NCBI GenBank assembly: GCA_006538405.1
Contig: BJKQ01000002.1
Coordinates: 496,001-560,000, forward strand
Source: Hansfordia pulvinata
Taxonomy: Eukaryota; Ascomycota; Sordariomycetes; Xylariales
DNA length: 64,000 bases
Direction of reading: 5' to 3'
Shown here piece by piece: positions 26,001 through 38,261 of the stretch. Position 1 is the first letter of the stretch. Every line of letters begins with the position of its first letter. The notes beneath the pieces are model-generated. The model was not told the origin of the DNA. It worked only from the letters and a program-made list of their open reading frames with translations, and ran no database searches. The position numbers and the translations under genes were made by a program.

Positions 26001-29000
26001 ACGTGGAATATTCAACGCAGGCTTTATTCTGGGAGAGTCTGAATAGCCGGTTGATCTCGTGGGTTGTCTCGTCGGGGCCGTTGTCTTGTGGCTACCTACC
26101 TTACCTTACCTAGGTATGCGTAGCGGGATAGCGTAGACCGCACCAAGGCCTTTTACGGAGCTGTACGTCGGCGTGGACCGCACGGGTAGACTGAAATGGC
26201 CCGGTGGCTTTTGGCGGGAGGACGAGCTCGCCGTTTACCAAGGATGATGACCAGGGAGGAGGGGGGTGGCAACTGCTTACATGGGGCTTCTCGATCGGGA
26301 GAGTATTCTGACAGGAAGTGGGAATGGGACTCGGTCGCCGGGGAGGCGACGGCTTGAGCCTTGTCTCGTAAGCCTGTCGCGGTAACGAGAGATAGGGGGG
26401 GTCGTTTGGGATTCAGGTTACAGAAGTGGGATTCGTCAGTCTTCCCATCTGTCGGTGTCTGACATGGCATGCCACCTCCCGCTCTCCTTCTCTTTGTAAC
26501 AATGCAGACGAAGATTCCTGACAGTAACTATGCACGATGGAGCCCTACTGTTATTTTTGTTGTCGCTGTCGTTGATGAACATGACCTCTTGTTGGATAGA
26601 GCCTTCCACATCTACCTTGCCTGATACTCAACACCCGTGACTTCGGGCCCCGAGAGTGGGGATGGAGCCGCTGCTTGCACCGGCTGCTTACTGCAGGTGG
26701 CGACTGTAGTTCTCCTCAAGTCGTGGCGGAGTCTGCAGCTGGGGTTCAAGACTCGGGTTTAGCCCGGGAGACATAAGCACGACGGGGCGACGTGTCTACC
26801 TCGGAAGCGAAGATGCTGGGCTACATTTGGGTCTCTGCCGCCGCCAACAGAAGGAACACGGAAGTCTCAGAGGCTACGGGTATACCGAGCCGCTCACCGG
26901 AGCGAAGACTCTGTCTAGGCCTATCTGACATGGGCGGCGAGCTGACAAGTCTGTGATGTAAGCTTCCGCACGGCCCCGAGGAGACGAGGAAGAGAGGCTT
27001 GGTCATGGAATGTGGCCCGGCTGATCTGTGGAAGCGTGAAAGGACCAGGGGCAGCCTTTAAGCAATAACGTCCCGAGTGCAAATGCTTCTCCATGGAACC
27101 CAACTCAGCGACACGTGAACTGCGAAGAAAGCGCCGACCGGGCACGTTCTCTGATGAGATGCGACTCTGTCGCCCCGAAATGTTGGTCATGGCACCCGAG
27201 TCTGAACAGACTACTGCTCGTGAAACGACGTGTCGCTTTGGATGAGTTCCCCCCTGGAGCTCTCCCGGAAAGGCTTGCCAAGGAGACCGAAATCAAGGTG
27301 AAAGGTTGACAGCGCAGTGCAACCCAGAAAGAAGTGTCGCCTTTCGCGCTTTGGAGTTCACGAGGCGCTGCCCGGGGGTTTTCACCAGCGTGAGGAGTTT
27401 TCCCTTCGTACTGAGTCCGCCGCCCGCTGAGAGATGCTGCGGGGGTGGGCAGCAGCATCCATGACGGCAGACCAGCGTGCACGAAGCAGTCTCGGGGCTG
27501 GCATCACAGGACGCGGAGCCGTAGGTACGGTAGTGTGCCGACCAGATTCCAGCCCTGAGAGCATTGCTTGCTCCCCGCCGACTGAGGGGCTGGTTGAGCA
27601 GGGCGTACGCGGAATCGAGGCGGGAGGGAGCAGAGGTGTCAGCAGCTTTCGACACGTCCTGCTGGGCTGAGTCTACAGCCGTTCACTCGTTCAGCACGAC
27701 ACCAACCCGAGGGGAACGCTTCTCAGGGCGGCTGAAGAGAGACTTGTGAGCGTAGTAGACGGCTCCCCTGCCCCTGACATCTATACTCGTACAAGTACCA
27801 GGTAACTACCTAATCTATCCGTCAAGATGCTGGCAACCTTATCTGGCGGCTCCTTGCTTCCCCCCCCCGCTCTCCCACCGGCCGCCGTCAGCGCGAGGCT
27901 GATCGCAACGACGCTTTGCAGCCCATCCCGCCCGTACTACTGACTCGTGCCTGAGGCTACCAAGGCAGATCGATCCCGCGTGTGGAAGGGGAGGGAAGCG
28001 AGGGCCTACCTAACCTCGTAACCCCAAAGTGCCGCCCCGCCAGCCCGCGCGCGATCCTTTGCGGGGCGATTTCACACCGTTCGGACAAGGTATGCACATG
28101 CTCAAGTCATGCGTGGCCCATTTGGTTGTCGGGCCTGCCTTGCCGTGTTCTGCGTGAGCTTCCAGAGTGAGTCGCGTCTACTCTCGTGGCTTTCTTCATT
28201 GATGAGCCAGAGACTCCCTGAACAGAAGAGACCGCGCTGAAGAGACGCCTGAAAGGGGTGCTGGGCGGACGAGGGGCAGGATGGGCGAGAACGACTAATG
28301 AGCGCCCCGCCGGCAGTCAGGGCAGCCCTGGTCCCATCCTTCCGGTATACACCAGGATCGTGTCCAACCCGTCGACGCAGCTACCGGCCGGGAGAGAACA
28401 GGGTCACCTACTTCCCAACGTCCCCGTGGCTCGTAGCTCAGAGGCTGGGCGGGGGGCCTCGTCCAGAAGAGATTGGCAACACGTAGCGGCCGCGCCGTGG
28501 CAGCACAGCTTTGGTAGAGACCGAGGCACCACCGGCCGCCTGGCTTCAGAACCCTACAAGCGCAGACCGTGCCCAGGCGGATAGAAGCGTGGTGAAGAGA
28601 GTCCTTCGAGTCCGCGTTGCCAAAACGGGACCGAGTCATGCCCACATGACAGCCCCTATCCTCGCAGAGCATTACTCAAAGCAGGCCCTCTCGCTAACTT
28701 AGTCACGACTTGGAGATGGCTTGGGGACGGGCTGGGAATCCTCTCGCGCAGATCAAAGAGTCACACACACATAGTAACACACACACTCTCTCTCTCCGTC
28801 TGTCGCTTGCACGCCAGTACACACAGCTTTCCGCGCGGAAGACGGGCGGCCCAGAATGTCAATCTGCGCGTGGCCGCGCGCCGCGAGTGACCTGCGCTCG
28901 GGAGTATGCGTGGTCCAGGGAGTTAGTTGGTGTGCGTGGTGATCGTGTCCCCCTGGCGGGCTGGAGGATTCCGAGGCGGCCAACCCCGCCCGGACCGGCC

Positions 29001-29557
29001 GGACATAGCGCGGGGTGTGCTGACCCGAAGACGCGCGGGCCGGGCGCCAGCGAGGGAAGCAGTCCGTCGTCCAGCGTGGATACCACGAGCATGGAGCTCG
29101 GGTTGCGCTGTTCAAGCCCCTCCCCCTTTGGGGCCAGCAGTAAGCACCCGAGCTGTGGTGTCCACCCCGTCTTCCCAGTAGAGAGAGTATAGAAGAACAT
29201 CGGCTCCTCCCTGTGAGCTGCGGACTGGCTGAGCTCTCAGACGCTTCTATCCCTCGCTCACTCGTCACTTCGAGAACACAGCGGGTGTAGAAACAGCCGT
29301 GTCGTCGCCAAATACCCTGACACTTCATTCCAACGCACAGTCAGCTCCTCTATAGCCACGTGGCGGGGGGATACGACGGAGAAACGACACCCCTTTTCGA
29401 CAGACCAGCCTCTTCCCCACGAAGAACACCTGGTTCTCACCACCTCTATCCAGAACAAAACGACGTCAAGAAAAGCCACACACACCCACACACAAACACA
29501 GAGAGAGGGAGATATATATATATACATCTTCAACCCCCCCCCCCACAGAAAGAAAAC

Positions 29558-30669
29558 ATGACGGCCATCCGGATCCCGAAGCGCGGCATGGAACTGGCGG
29601 GCCTGCTGTTCCACCCGCCGGCGCCGGCGGCTTCCCTCTCCTCCGCGCCGCCGCCGCTGCCGGCCATCGTCGTGGTGCACCCGGGGGGCGGCGTCAAGGA
29701 GCAGTGCGCGGCGGACTACGCGCGGCTGCTGGCGGAGCGCGGGGGCTACGTGACGGTGGCGTACGACTCGCTGCACCAGGGCGAGTCGGACGGGACGCCG
29801 CACTTCCTCGAGGACCCGGCCAGCCGCGTCTCCGACATCTCGGCCGTCGTCTCCTACCTGCAGTCGCCGGCGGCGGCCGAGGCGCTGGCACTCCCCCCGG
29901 AGGCGGCCCCGGCGTCGAGGTGGACCCGGACCGCATCAGCGTCTTCGGCATCTGCGCGGGGGGGGCTACTCGATCAACTGCGCCATGGGGGACCGGCGGA
30001 TCCGCCGGCTGGCCGTCGTCAGCGTGTGCAACATTGGCGACGTCGCGCGCAAGGGGTGGTTCAACAACCGCGACCCGGCGCGGCAGGCGGGCGAGACGCT
30101 GGACAAGGTGGCCGGGGTGCTGACGGCCGAGGCCCGGGCTCGGGCTCGCGGCGGCGGCGGCGAAGGCAGCGAAGGCAGCGAGGGCAGTAGTGAGGGAGAA
30201 GGCACCATCGTGGACTACATCGAGACGGGGCCGGACGAGCCCGAGTCGGTGTGCCTGGACTCGGGGCGGGACTACTACGCGCGGCGGGCGGCGCACCCGC
30301 GGGCGCTGGCCAAGTGCCTGGTGGCGTCGGCGCCCGCGGTGCTGACATTCGACGCGTGGAACCTGGCCGACGCGATGCTGTCGCAGCCGCTGCTCGTCAT
30401 GTGGGGCGCCGAGGCCGAGAGCGCCTGGAGCTCCGAGGCCATCGCCGCCAAGGTCCGGGGGGAAGGCTGGGCACCCCGTCCGCGAGGTCGCCATGCCGGG
30501 AGCCAGGCACATGGACCTATACGACACGCCCGAGTACGTCGACCGCGCCGTCGCCGAGGCCCTCGACTGGTTCGGCCAGGAGGGCGAGGGCGAAGACCGC
30601 GCCCGCCGCGTCAGCCGCTGCCGCGTCCACGGCGTCGAGGCCGGGAGCGAGCAGGCCCAGGCGTGTTGA
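29558..30669 (+). CDS. Dienelactone-hydrolase-like alpha/beta hydrolase (three apparent frameshifts)
   Basis: Alpha/beta-hydrolase-fold enzyme of the dienelactone hydrolase / YcjY-like group. The ATG at 29558 opens the conserved N-terminus. The oxyanion-hole segment VVVHPGGG is at about residues 38-45. The nucleophile elbow reads GICAGG, with Cys (about 133) in place of Ser, as in dienelactone hydrolases. GARHMDLYD near residue 318 supplies the catalytic His. Three small indels are needed: one base missing in the C run 29893-29898, one in the G run 29958-29965, and a two-base gain (or one-base loss) near the G run 30457-30462. The repaired protein is about 370 residues, and flanking segments (DPDRISVFG, GYSINCAMGDRRIRRLAV, HPVREVAMPGARHM) are family-like. 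Related fungal enzymes act as thiohydrolases or acyl transferases in polyketide pathways, but no synthase is nearby. Substrate unknown. Confidence 0.75.
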
Positions 30670-31766
30670 AGGGGTGAAGGAGGAGGAGGAGGAGTTGGGT
30701 GTTGCCAGATGCTTCCATGACCTCCGTCGGATCACGCTGAAATACCACATGTACAATCCCTGGATGTACTGGGGACTTGTGCTACGTGGACGTGGTGGAT
30801 GCCCCGTTTCAGATCTGTATATACCTACTATTTACCTTGGGTACGGTACTTCCATACCTTCAATTAGTGACTTTTGTCCTTCGAGATATTGCCGTTTTCG
30901 AACATCTGACCTCACCGGGACGCCCGTGGCACATCCACGCCCCGGGTATTGCACCCGTGGATGTAGCCGGCGCCGGACTTGCTCGTACACCTACCTACCT
31001 TACCTCACCATGGCAGCCTGACTGCGTGACGATCCTCGGCAACGAGTCCGAATCTGCCAAAGGTGACCATGATTCTCCTGCAGTCCGCAGAGGATCACAA
31101 GCGGTCGAACGCGACTGAGTGGCCGCACGTCGTCGGGCCCCGTCACGAGGTGGTAACAGGAGGGGGCTGAATCTGGGGATTGATCCATCCAAAGGGCACA
31201 AGGACTGGAAGCTCCGCCCCGTTCCCCCCCTGTGGTGATCCGTGGCAAATCAAGATGGCGCAGCGCCCTCTGGCAAGGCTGAACTCGTCCGGGGGTCCCG
31301 GAAAGGCATTCTTTAACTTTGCTCGGACCATGTCTTTTGGGAAGGAACACTGTCGACGTCAGCCACGAACGGCCGCTGAAAAAGACAGAGTCCGGTTCCG
31401 ATCAACATGGTGTAAAGTGGCAAGGCGCTTCTATAAGCCTTCAGGGGCTTGGAATGGTACGAATGGCGACCCGTGCCTTGGTGGCTGGGACAAGCCTCCC
31501 TCAGCCTAGACAGGGGCAGAAGCCAAGAGAGCACGCGGAACATGTCAAGGGGGCGAGGCAGCCCCTTTGAGGCTCGAAATATCAAGATCTATCATGGTCC
31601 AACATACCAGCAACAGCGCAACTCGTAAGGAAACAATATCGCATGTCACTGTCGTCGGGGCACGTTGCAAGAATGTTTCTCATTGGATGGTTCTGCCGTC
31701 CCACGTGTATGTGGACTAAACAGAGGAAGAAGAAGAAGAAAACCCCAGTCTAAAATATCAAGATGT
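30670..31766. other. Convergent intergenic region, no gene seen
   Basis: Lies between the 3' ends of the hydrolase and of the signal-peptide protein. It contains an ACCTACCT-type cluster (30980-31006). Open frames are short and unrecognised. Confidence 0.5.
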
Positions 31767-32478
31767 TCACTCGTAGTCCGAGTCCCCCGTCTCCCGAGAT
31801 TGCGCCCTCCGCCTCCTGCGTTCCCTGTTGAGTCTCTTCAGGTTGGCCCGCCTCTCAGTCTCGGTAACAGTGGGAGTCCCCTCGTCGTCATCGTCGTTGT
31901 CACCGGCATCACCACCACCAGCACCACCACTCGGGGCTCTCTTCGTCCTCCGACCTCCCCACAATCGCCGCTTGAAGCCGTCCATCGGGTCCTCCAGCCC
32001 CGGGTCGCCAATCTTCCCCTCCTCGAGGTCGTCCTCGAGGTTCGAGTTCGACTCCCCGCCGCTGTCGTACTCTTGCAGCTTGTTGAGGCACTCGTCCCGC
32101 TTCGCCCACTCCGCCGTCTGCTCCTTGTTCTCCACCCCCCTGGGCGGCGCGTACCGGTCCATGCACTGGTCGTAGTCCTCCAGCCAGAACGGCACGCGCA
32201 TGCCGTTCGCCTCGTTCGAGAACCTCAGCTTCTTGCGCAGCTCGCACGCCTTCCGCTTGATCCCCTCCTTCTTCGCGCAGTCCTTGAAGCCCGCGCGCAG
32301 GTCGTCGCCCCGGTACCACTCGCTGCGCGGGATCCGGGGGACAGCCGCGGCGGCGGCCGCCCGTCGACGGGGGCTGGCGGGCGCCCCCGACCGTCCCGGC
32401 GCCGGCGCCGGCGCCCTCCTGCTGTGCGTGCGCCTGGGCGGCGATCCCGGCTAGTAGGAACAGGTGCTTGTAGTGCAT
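31767..32478 (-). CDS. Secreted small Cys-containing protein with acidic then basic tail (one frameshift)
   Basis: No family recognised. The ATG at 32478 begins a good signal peptide (MHYKHLFLLAGIAAQAHA, cleavage after AHA). A Gly/Ala-rich linker follows, in which the frame must change (between about 32340 and 32410; one base too many or two missing). The new frame begins near RIPRSEWYRGDDLRAGFKD. It holds four spaced Cys (DCAKK, ACELR, QCMDR, ECLNK), then an acidic stretch (NLEDDLEEGKIGD), and ends in a strongly basic segment (RRANLKRLNRERRRRRA). Total about 236 residues. The pattern suits a small secreted protein or effector candidate with a dibasic KR site and an NLS-like tail. If the frame break is real the gene is dead. 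The GC-rich linker makes a sequence error plausible. Confidence 0.6.
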
Positions 32479-35400
32479 CTTTCCTTTTCCTGCTCCCCCT
32501 TTCTTTTCTTTCTTTCTTTCTTTCTCTTCCTCTCGAGAGAAAGTTTTGCTTTGTTTTGCTTTTGTGTATAAGAGGGAAGAGACGAGATGATAAATGTGAG
32601 CCACTGGCAAGTCTGGCAAGCCTAGCAGTCCTTGGCTGGCCGGCAATGTCTTGTGGGTGACTTCAACAGAGGCGGAGGGATCGGGGATCCTTCTTATAGA
32701 CGGCCGCACGACATATATATCAGATACTTCCTTCGCTTCCTCAACTCGCTTGAGGCTGGCGGCCGGTGGGGAGTTCTCACTGTTCGCGACGTCCTCGCTG
32801 TCTTGGTTGACTAACAAGCCCCTAGCGGCGAAGCACTAAGCGTCTAGTTTACGCTCCTGAGCTTTACTCGGCCGCCCGCGATGGCCACCCGACTTGACAC
32901 TGCCGGGCCCCTTTCAGTTCCTCCCGCAGTCCTCGGCCTGGACATTGTGTACCTACGCTGGGTAGGTGGCAACAAGGCGTTCTCTCTTGTCTGCCCCTCG
33001 AGGTGTTGACAGGATACTCGAAACGAAACGGGACCAAGCTGGAGGAGGAGTGGCTAGCCGACGAGGACGAGGACGAGGACCCAAAGAGCGCCGCCGCGAA
33101 ATCTCTGCCCCCTTCTCGCAACCCATCGGGTTTTCGACGGACTCGCCAGACGAGCTTGGGCGCGTCTGCTCGTTGTTCTTGTCTCGTAGCCATGGGTGGG
33201 CAGGGCTGGGCTTGGCTTGTCAAAGCCTCTGGAATGGCGCTTCCTTCTTCCAGGCGGAGGCTGTGCTTAGGTACACAATGCCGAGCCCAGCGGCTTGCTG
33301 ACCCGTTCTCCGCCACGCATTCCCATTTTTCTCCATCTACGGATAGGAGAGGCGGGCTCCTCCGGTACGGGAAAATTACCGTGAGGATCCGCAGCGGGCA
33401 TTACAAAGCACGTCTCGCCCGTGCCGGCGGACGGATGCGCCACGTACCAGCTCGTCGGGATCCGTAAACTGTCAGGCTACGAACCAAGCTCGAGCATCGA
33501 AGGGTGTACGACTTGAGGAAAAAGCGACGTTATTTGGAACGAAGCAGATGGACGAGAAGAATAAGAAAAAAAAAAAAAAAAAAAAACCCAGAAAAAGAAG
33601 GACATACTCGGCTGTGCGCGTGATTTGTCGCCTCATGCCTCACCAGGGTCCCACCGACTGAACCAGTTTTTGGACTACGTTAGCGAATAATCAGAATGGG
33701 GCTCACCACCGAGACTTTTTCTTCGCAACCTATTTCGGAGCCCCGTCGAGAACTGGCCGAAGGGGTTGTCAGAAACTTTTCCGCCCGGCGGGCGGGTCAG
33801 ACCATCGAACCGCGTGCGCCCAAGTACAACGCCCCGGACACGGAGATAGATAGATACCACTTGCAGAGAGAGAGAGATGGCGATAGCTGGGGCGGGGCTA
33901 GGCGGGGCAAGGTATTTTAGAAGACGGCGGCGATGGCAGCTGTCAGCGGATGTATCAGCCTCGAGATGAGGGGGAGGCAAGGCTCCTCGCACCGAAGGGC
34001 TTGGATACATCTGTCCGGGTAATCAGCGAAGGCGCCCGTGGCTGGAAAACTGGCGCTGTCACGACAGACATCAAGCATCCATCCGATAGGACAAAGAGCG
34101 CCGCATGCGCGCAATCTTCACTACAGTTAGTTAGTAAGGCCCATAGGTGTCCAAAAAAAGAAGATTCTGACACCTCGGCATGAGCGAGCCCGCCGTGCCC
34201 GCCCGCCCGCCCGCCCGCGCTTCCCCAGGCCCCCGAGACAATGGGTCGTGGCGCGCGGCTCGAGCTAGGCGATTAGGCGCTGTGGTTCATCGTGGCTATT
34301 TCCGTCTCCAAGCATGTTGTACATGGCCGACTAAGACGGGGAGCATGCCACTCCTAGTGTGGCTGCCTGCCCTAGCAGCATCGAGTTGATTGTCTGTCGT
34401 GTGTCCTTGTTGTTCGGATCCAGACAGGCTCCCAACTTCCGACTCGGTCTGGGAGACTAGATGCCAAAATGCGCGCCGGTGGCAACGGCGTGTCACGGGC
34501 AAACCCCTAGCTCGCCGGCAGGCAAGACGTCTTGATAGCTGACGGTGTTTGGACATGGCGTCAGTTCCTGTTGTGGGTGTTGAGGGCAAAGGGCTTGGAA
34601 CAGGCAACCGTCGGAGTGACTCGTCTGCCCATGCCTCGGGTCGGCCAAAGGCCCGACTCGGAGGCTCTAGGCTGCCGACCAAGCAAGATATTCTTCAAGG
34701 ACGAATGATTTCACGTATCGTATGGTTCCAAGCCCATATGTGTGGCGATTACTCAGACGGGCAACCATGGGTGAGGAACCCTTTCTCCCCGTCTCCCTTC
34801 CGTGACATGACATCAGGGCCCTAGGCGCATGGGCTTCTAGTCTTCATGCGGCGATCTTCGCGAAGAGCAGGCGCCCTAGTTAGTGGGTAGCCGTGAACAG
34901 AGAAAACACCGGCGGCAGATGAAGAAATGAGAAGCAAAATCCGCCCCGCGGAGCAAGGCTCAGATGGAGCACCAGTTGGCTGTGTAGGTGGCGATGACCT
35001 ACTTGCAGCCGCATCAACAAAGGGGGCGTGGGAGCAGAGAGAAACTCGCACAAGCAAGGCGCCCGCCCACAGAAGAGAACTATCGCAAGGACATCGGAAG
35101 ACAGCGCCGACCGCGCTTCCGCGAAAGGTGCCAATTGTTCCTTTCCAAGGTCAACAGGTTTGCCGCCGCGGTCTGCGGGGCGGAACGTTTGAGGACACCG
35201 CTTCCTGGTGCAACCAATGTCGCTCCTGGCGCCCGCCTACACCCGTCCGCCTAGCCCCTCGGGGTACCGAGTTCAAAGGGCGGACGATGGCGCAGTGGAG
35301 TGAGCGCGCAGGATGTTGGCTGGCTGTCAGGCGGGTCGTAGTCTAATAAAAGTACCGGGGAGATGCGGTCAGGCATCCGTCATCCCAATTCCATAGTACG

Positions 35401-36320
35401 AGTAGTTGCTGCCTCTGAGTAAGGTAGGCCACCGTTGGGGCGGCACGGGAGGCTGCGGCATGGTCGAGGACATGTGCTGACTTGCATCGGCAAAGTCTCC
35501 ATTTCGAGATGCATCATGTAGAAGGGGAAATCTATGTCGGAGAGCTGCTATTGACCATGTCCTCGTCGGGATCATGTTCGTCAGGTTGCAATACTCATTG
35601 GTGGAGTTCACCAGATGGCCCAAGGTGCCAATGGCCCGAGTAGACTCCCTTTTATTCGAACATTTTCATCGTGGTGTGTACTGGTACCAGGATGACAATG
35701 GTGGTACATATGATTATAAAAATTGCAAAAAGCACCGCTCAGAAAAGAAAACTGATCGCATGTCCGTGTATCCCTGTCTGCAATGCCTCGAAAAATAGTC
35801 GTGTCCGCCGCGGTCGCTTATTGCCCATACGCCTTGATTTTTTTCCATTTTCCCCACAAATGCCGCGCCAATCGACTCATTCGAAGTCGTTCCGACTGTT
35901 GACCAGGCGTAGCTCACACAGGCTTCCAAAAGTAGCAGCCTGAGATGGTGCCGTTCTCGGGTTTGAGAAAAACGCCGAGTAGCTAAGCCCTGGGCTTTGG
36001 CGCTGAGCGATAGCACCAGGACCACAGAGCTCAACAGAAACATGGCCAGACTAGGGCGGCGGGGTGGCCGCCAACATCATATCGCCAATGGTTGACAGTG
36101 TGCCGCGACTCTGCCCATATGCATTGAGCGGCCGACCGATCGCCATTGTCCAGATTATCGGAGTAATACCCACGTCGTTCCCCATAGAGATACAGCCGGG
36201 TGCCCGCAAAGCTGATCGCTCTCTTGACCGCAGCAGCCCAGTCGAAGGCTTGACATTTGGAAAGCCCATGATCTTGAGACGTCATCTGCAGCATCGAGAT
36301 CAACCTGGGGCCACCACTCA
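32479..36320. other. Gene-poor 3.8 kb region
   Basis: No supported gene. The left end is a pyrimidine-rich promoter of the signal-peptide protein (CTTT repeats near 32505-32525). A 21-A run lies at 33566-33586 and a GCCC repeat near 34197-34220. A minus-strand frame from ATG 36043 to 35714 begins with a signal-peptide-like stretch (MFLLSSVVLVLSLSAKAQG) but has no further support. Confidence 0.45.
33566..33586. repeat. Homopolymer A tract
   Basis: About twenty-one consecutive A in a gene-free interval. Confidence 0.8.
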
Positions 36321-36941
36321 TCACATGACAGCCGGTCCCAGCATAGAGCCCTCGCCCATATCCATGTTGTTGTCCATGGGCAAATCCATGCGGCCACTTG
36401 TATCCATGCCGGACATGCGGGCTTCGTAGTTGTTCATGCGCGCTTCCATAGCCTCGAGTCGCTTCTCCATGGAGTCCAGGCGCTGCTCGACGCGGCCGAA
36501 GCCCTGAGTAAGGTCGTGACTCATGCGGTCCATCTTGTTGGTCAGGCTGCGGATGCTCTGCGCGATAGGCGTGTTTTCCTGGCCGGGAGGGGCGGCCGGA
36601 ACGCGGGCGCCGTGGTTATGCCGGTTGTCCTGAACAGCGAACCGCCACTGGTTGCCGAGCTGAACCTCGCAGACGGCCTTGGCCCTCCACGGACAGTCGA
36701 CCTTGCGGGTGCTGGGATTGCGCTTCTTGGCTGTGCTGTTGTACTTGACCCCGCCGCGATCACACACGAGATCGTATCGAGTTGGCTTGCCGTCACGGTA
36801 GTTGCTGGCGCGGAGCTTGACGACACCATATCCCTGATCCTTGGCGACCCGCTGGACATTTGTCAGGAGCTCCTCGAAGGTGCGGAAGATGCCCTCGGGC
36901 GGAGCGCCGAGACTCGAGTTGATGACCTCGGAGGAGCTCAT
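36321..36941 (-). CDS. FAR1-type (WRKY-GCM1-like) DNA-binding protein with C-terminal coiled coil
   Basis: Likely a nuclear DNA-binding protein. The N-terminal two thirds match the FAR1 DNA-binding domain. YGVVKLRASNYRDGKPTRYD leads to zinc ligands Cys60 (LVCDRGG), Cys83 (DCPWRAKAV) and the His pair 108/110 (DNRHNHGA), a C-C-H-H pattern of the WRKY-GCM1 superfamily. Residues 127-180 form a heptad-rich coiled coil (MDRMSHDLTQGFGRVEQ and onward), and the tail is Met/Asp-rich. ATG 36941 is the first in-frame ATG and gives 206 residues. The frame stays open and Pro/Ser-rich for more than 200 codons upstream without an ATG, so an upstream coding exon is possible. FAR1 domains derive from Mutator-like transposases; no transposase catalytic domain is present. 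Confidence 0.75.
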   Translation of the reverse strand: MSSSEVINSSLGAPPEGIFRTFEELLTNVQRVAKDQGYGVVKLRASNYRDGKPTRYDLVCDRGGVKYNSTAKKRNPSTRKVDCPWRAKAVCEVQLGNQWRFAVQDNRHNHGARVPAAPPGQENTPIAQSIRSLTNKMDRMSHDLTQGFGRVEQRLDSMEKRLEAMEARMNNYEARMSGMDTSGRMDLPMDNNMDMGEGSMLGPAVM

Positions 36942-38261
36942 CGGAGAGGGCGTGGCAACCCCCGCGCCCGACCCCAGCCGGGGCGTACTGAGGGCAGGAC
37001 TGGTGCCATTCGGTACACCCGCGACGGCGGGGTGGTGGGGGGTTTGCGGCGCAAGGCTTTGGAGCGAAATGGTGGCGGTTGGATAGGGTCGAGGGGAGAA
37101 ATAAGGGTTGGGCGACGAGGGGGAACGGCGACGGCGACCGTCAATGAGCCAAGTTGGAGTGCACGACCGACGGGGAGGAAAGGGAGACCGTGTGCCGGGG
37201 TACGCGGCGACAAGGGCACACGAACGGCACAGCGCGGCAAGAAGCGAGCCGGCGGTCGAACGATGAAAGACGACGGCGCCGGAAGGATGAAGGGCGTCGC
37301 GACAGCACGGCCGGCGATGGGGGCAGGGCGATGGCAGACGCGACAACGCGTGCAGGCACGCGGAGCGGAGCCGCCGGGGAGGGGGGCCGGACCGACGGGA
37401 CTGGGTGGGTGGCAGGCTGACAGCGACTGATTGACAGCGACAGTGGGGAGGAGCAGCGTCAATGCGTGCCTCGAGCCGTATGAAATGGGCGACGGCAGCG
37501 CTCCCACTGTGTCGATAAGCAGGCAGCCCGAGACGCGGTCTTGAGGCCCGGGTGTGGTGGGTTTCAAGGTTGGGGATTGTCGCGAGAGGAGGGAAGAAGG
37601 GTGGTCCTGCGAAAAGTCGCACTGGGTTCGGCAGCCCGAGTCAGCTGAAGCCCCTTTGTAGAGGACAGCACGTGGGTGCGCGTACCGTATGAATCGCACC
37701 ATGTGCTCCGTGCCCAGGGAGACGCCAAATACCGTACGAGTACTCGTAATGGGAAAAAATATAGGTAGTCCAAGCCGTATGCGGCTTAGACTACATGATA
37801 ACGGTCGCGGATGGAAAATGGAACTAGCCCGAGCAGATTAGGTACAGATACACAGATAGATACCTATCTGTGCTCCGTAGTGGTTTCTAGAGTACGGGCG
37901 TCCAGCCCAACGGCTTCGGCAAGAATTGCTATAAGCGAAGTAACGCCCTGGCTTGAGAAGTACTCTTACAAGATAACCATGCTTCATGCACATGTGATCG
38001 GCATCGCGCACCAGGGTGGCTGTTGCACAATACATGGCGAGCGCTTTCATGCATTTTATGCAATCCACTCCAGCCAGTGCGGTCAATCCAGTCCCCACCA
38101 GACCACATGTTAAAGTCAATTGGAACTGGCCTGCACTCGCCCGTTCAGGTCGCGATTTGGGGACAGCCTCATCCCCAGCCAGACGAGTGCTCGCGCCCAG
38201 CCTCCGCCCCGACCCAGCACTTCACGACCCAGCGCTGCCCTGATTGCGCATCGTCACGACC
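36942..38261. other. Divergent promoter region
   Basis: Shared upstream region of the FAR1-type gene (-) and the small three-exon gene (+). It holds the overlapping palindrome TACGAGTACTCGTA at 37735-37748. Long open frames on both strands are GC-rich shadows of the CT-rich leader. Confidence 0.5.

Larger units (their letters stand above)
20541..29557. other. 9 kb gene-poor region
   Basis: No open frame here has a recognisable domain, and I could not join short frames into a convincing gene. The region holds poly-A (22242-22256) and poly-T (23006-23028) runs, copies of TACTCGTA/TACGAGTA (21137, 22592, 27784), and TAGGTA/ACCTACCT clusters (20890, 24076, 26092). The last 100 bases (CA- and GA-rich, then a TA repeat near 29512-29524) are the upstream region of the hydrolase. 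Non-coding RNAs or short multi-exon genes cannot be excluded. Confidence 0.45.

Noticed and set aside
28428..28500. tRNA-like A-box (GTAGCTCAGAGGCTGGGCG)
   Set aside because: No T-arm or acceptor pairing downstream.
31665..32660. 331-codon plus-strand frame
   Set aside because: Overlaps the signal-peptide gene on the other strand and is low complexity.
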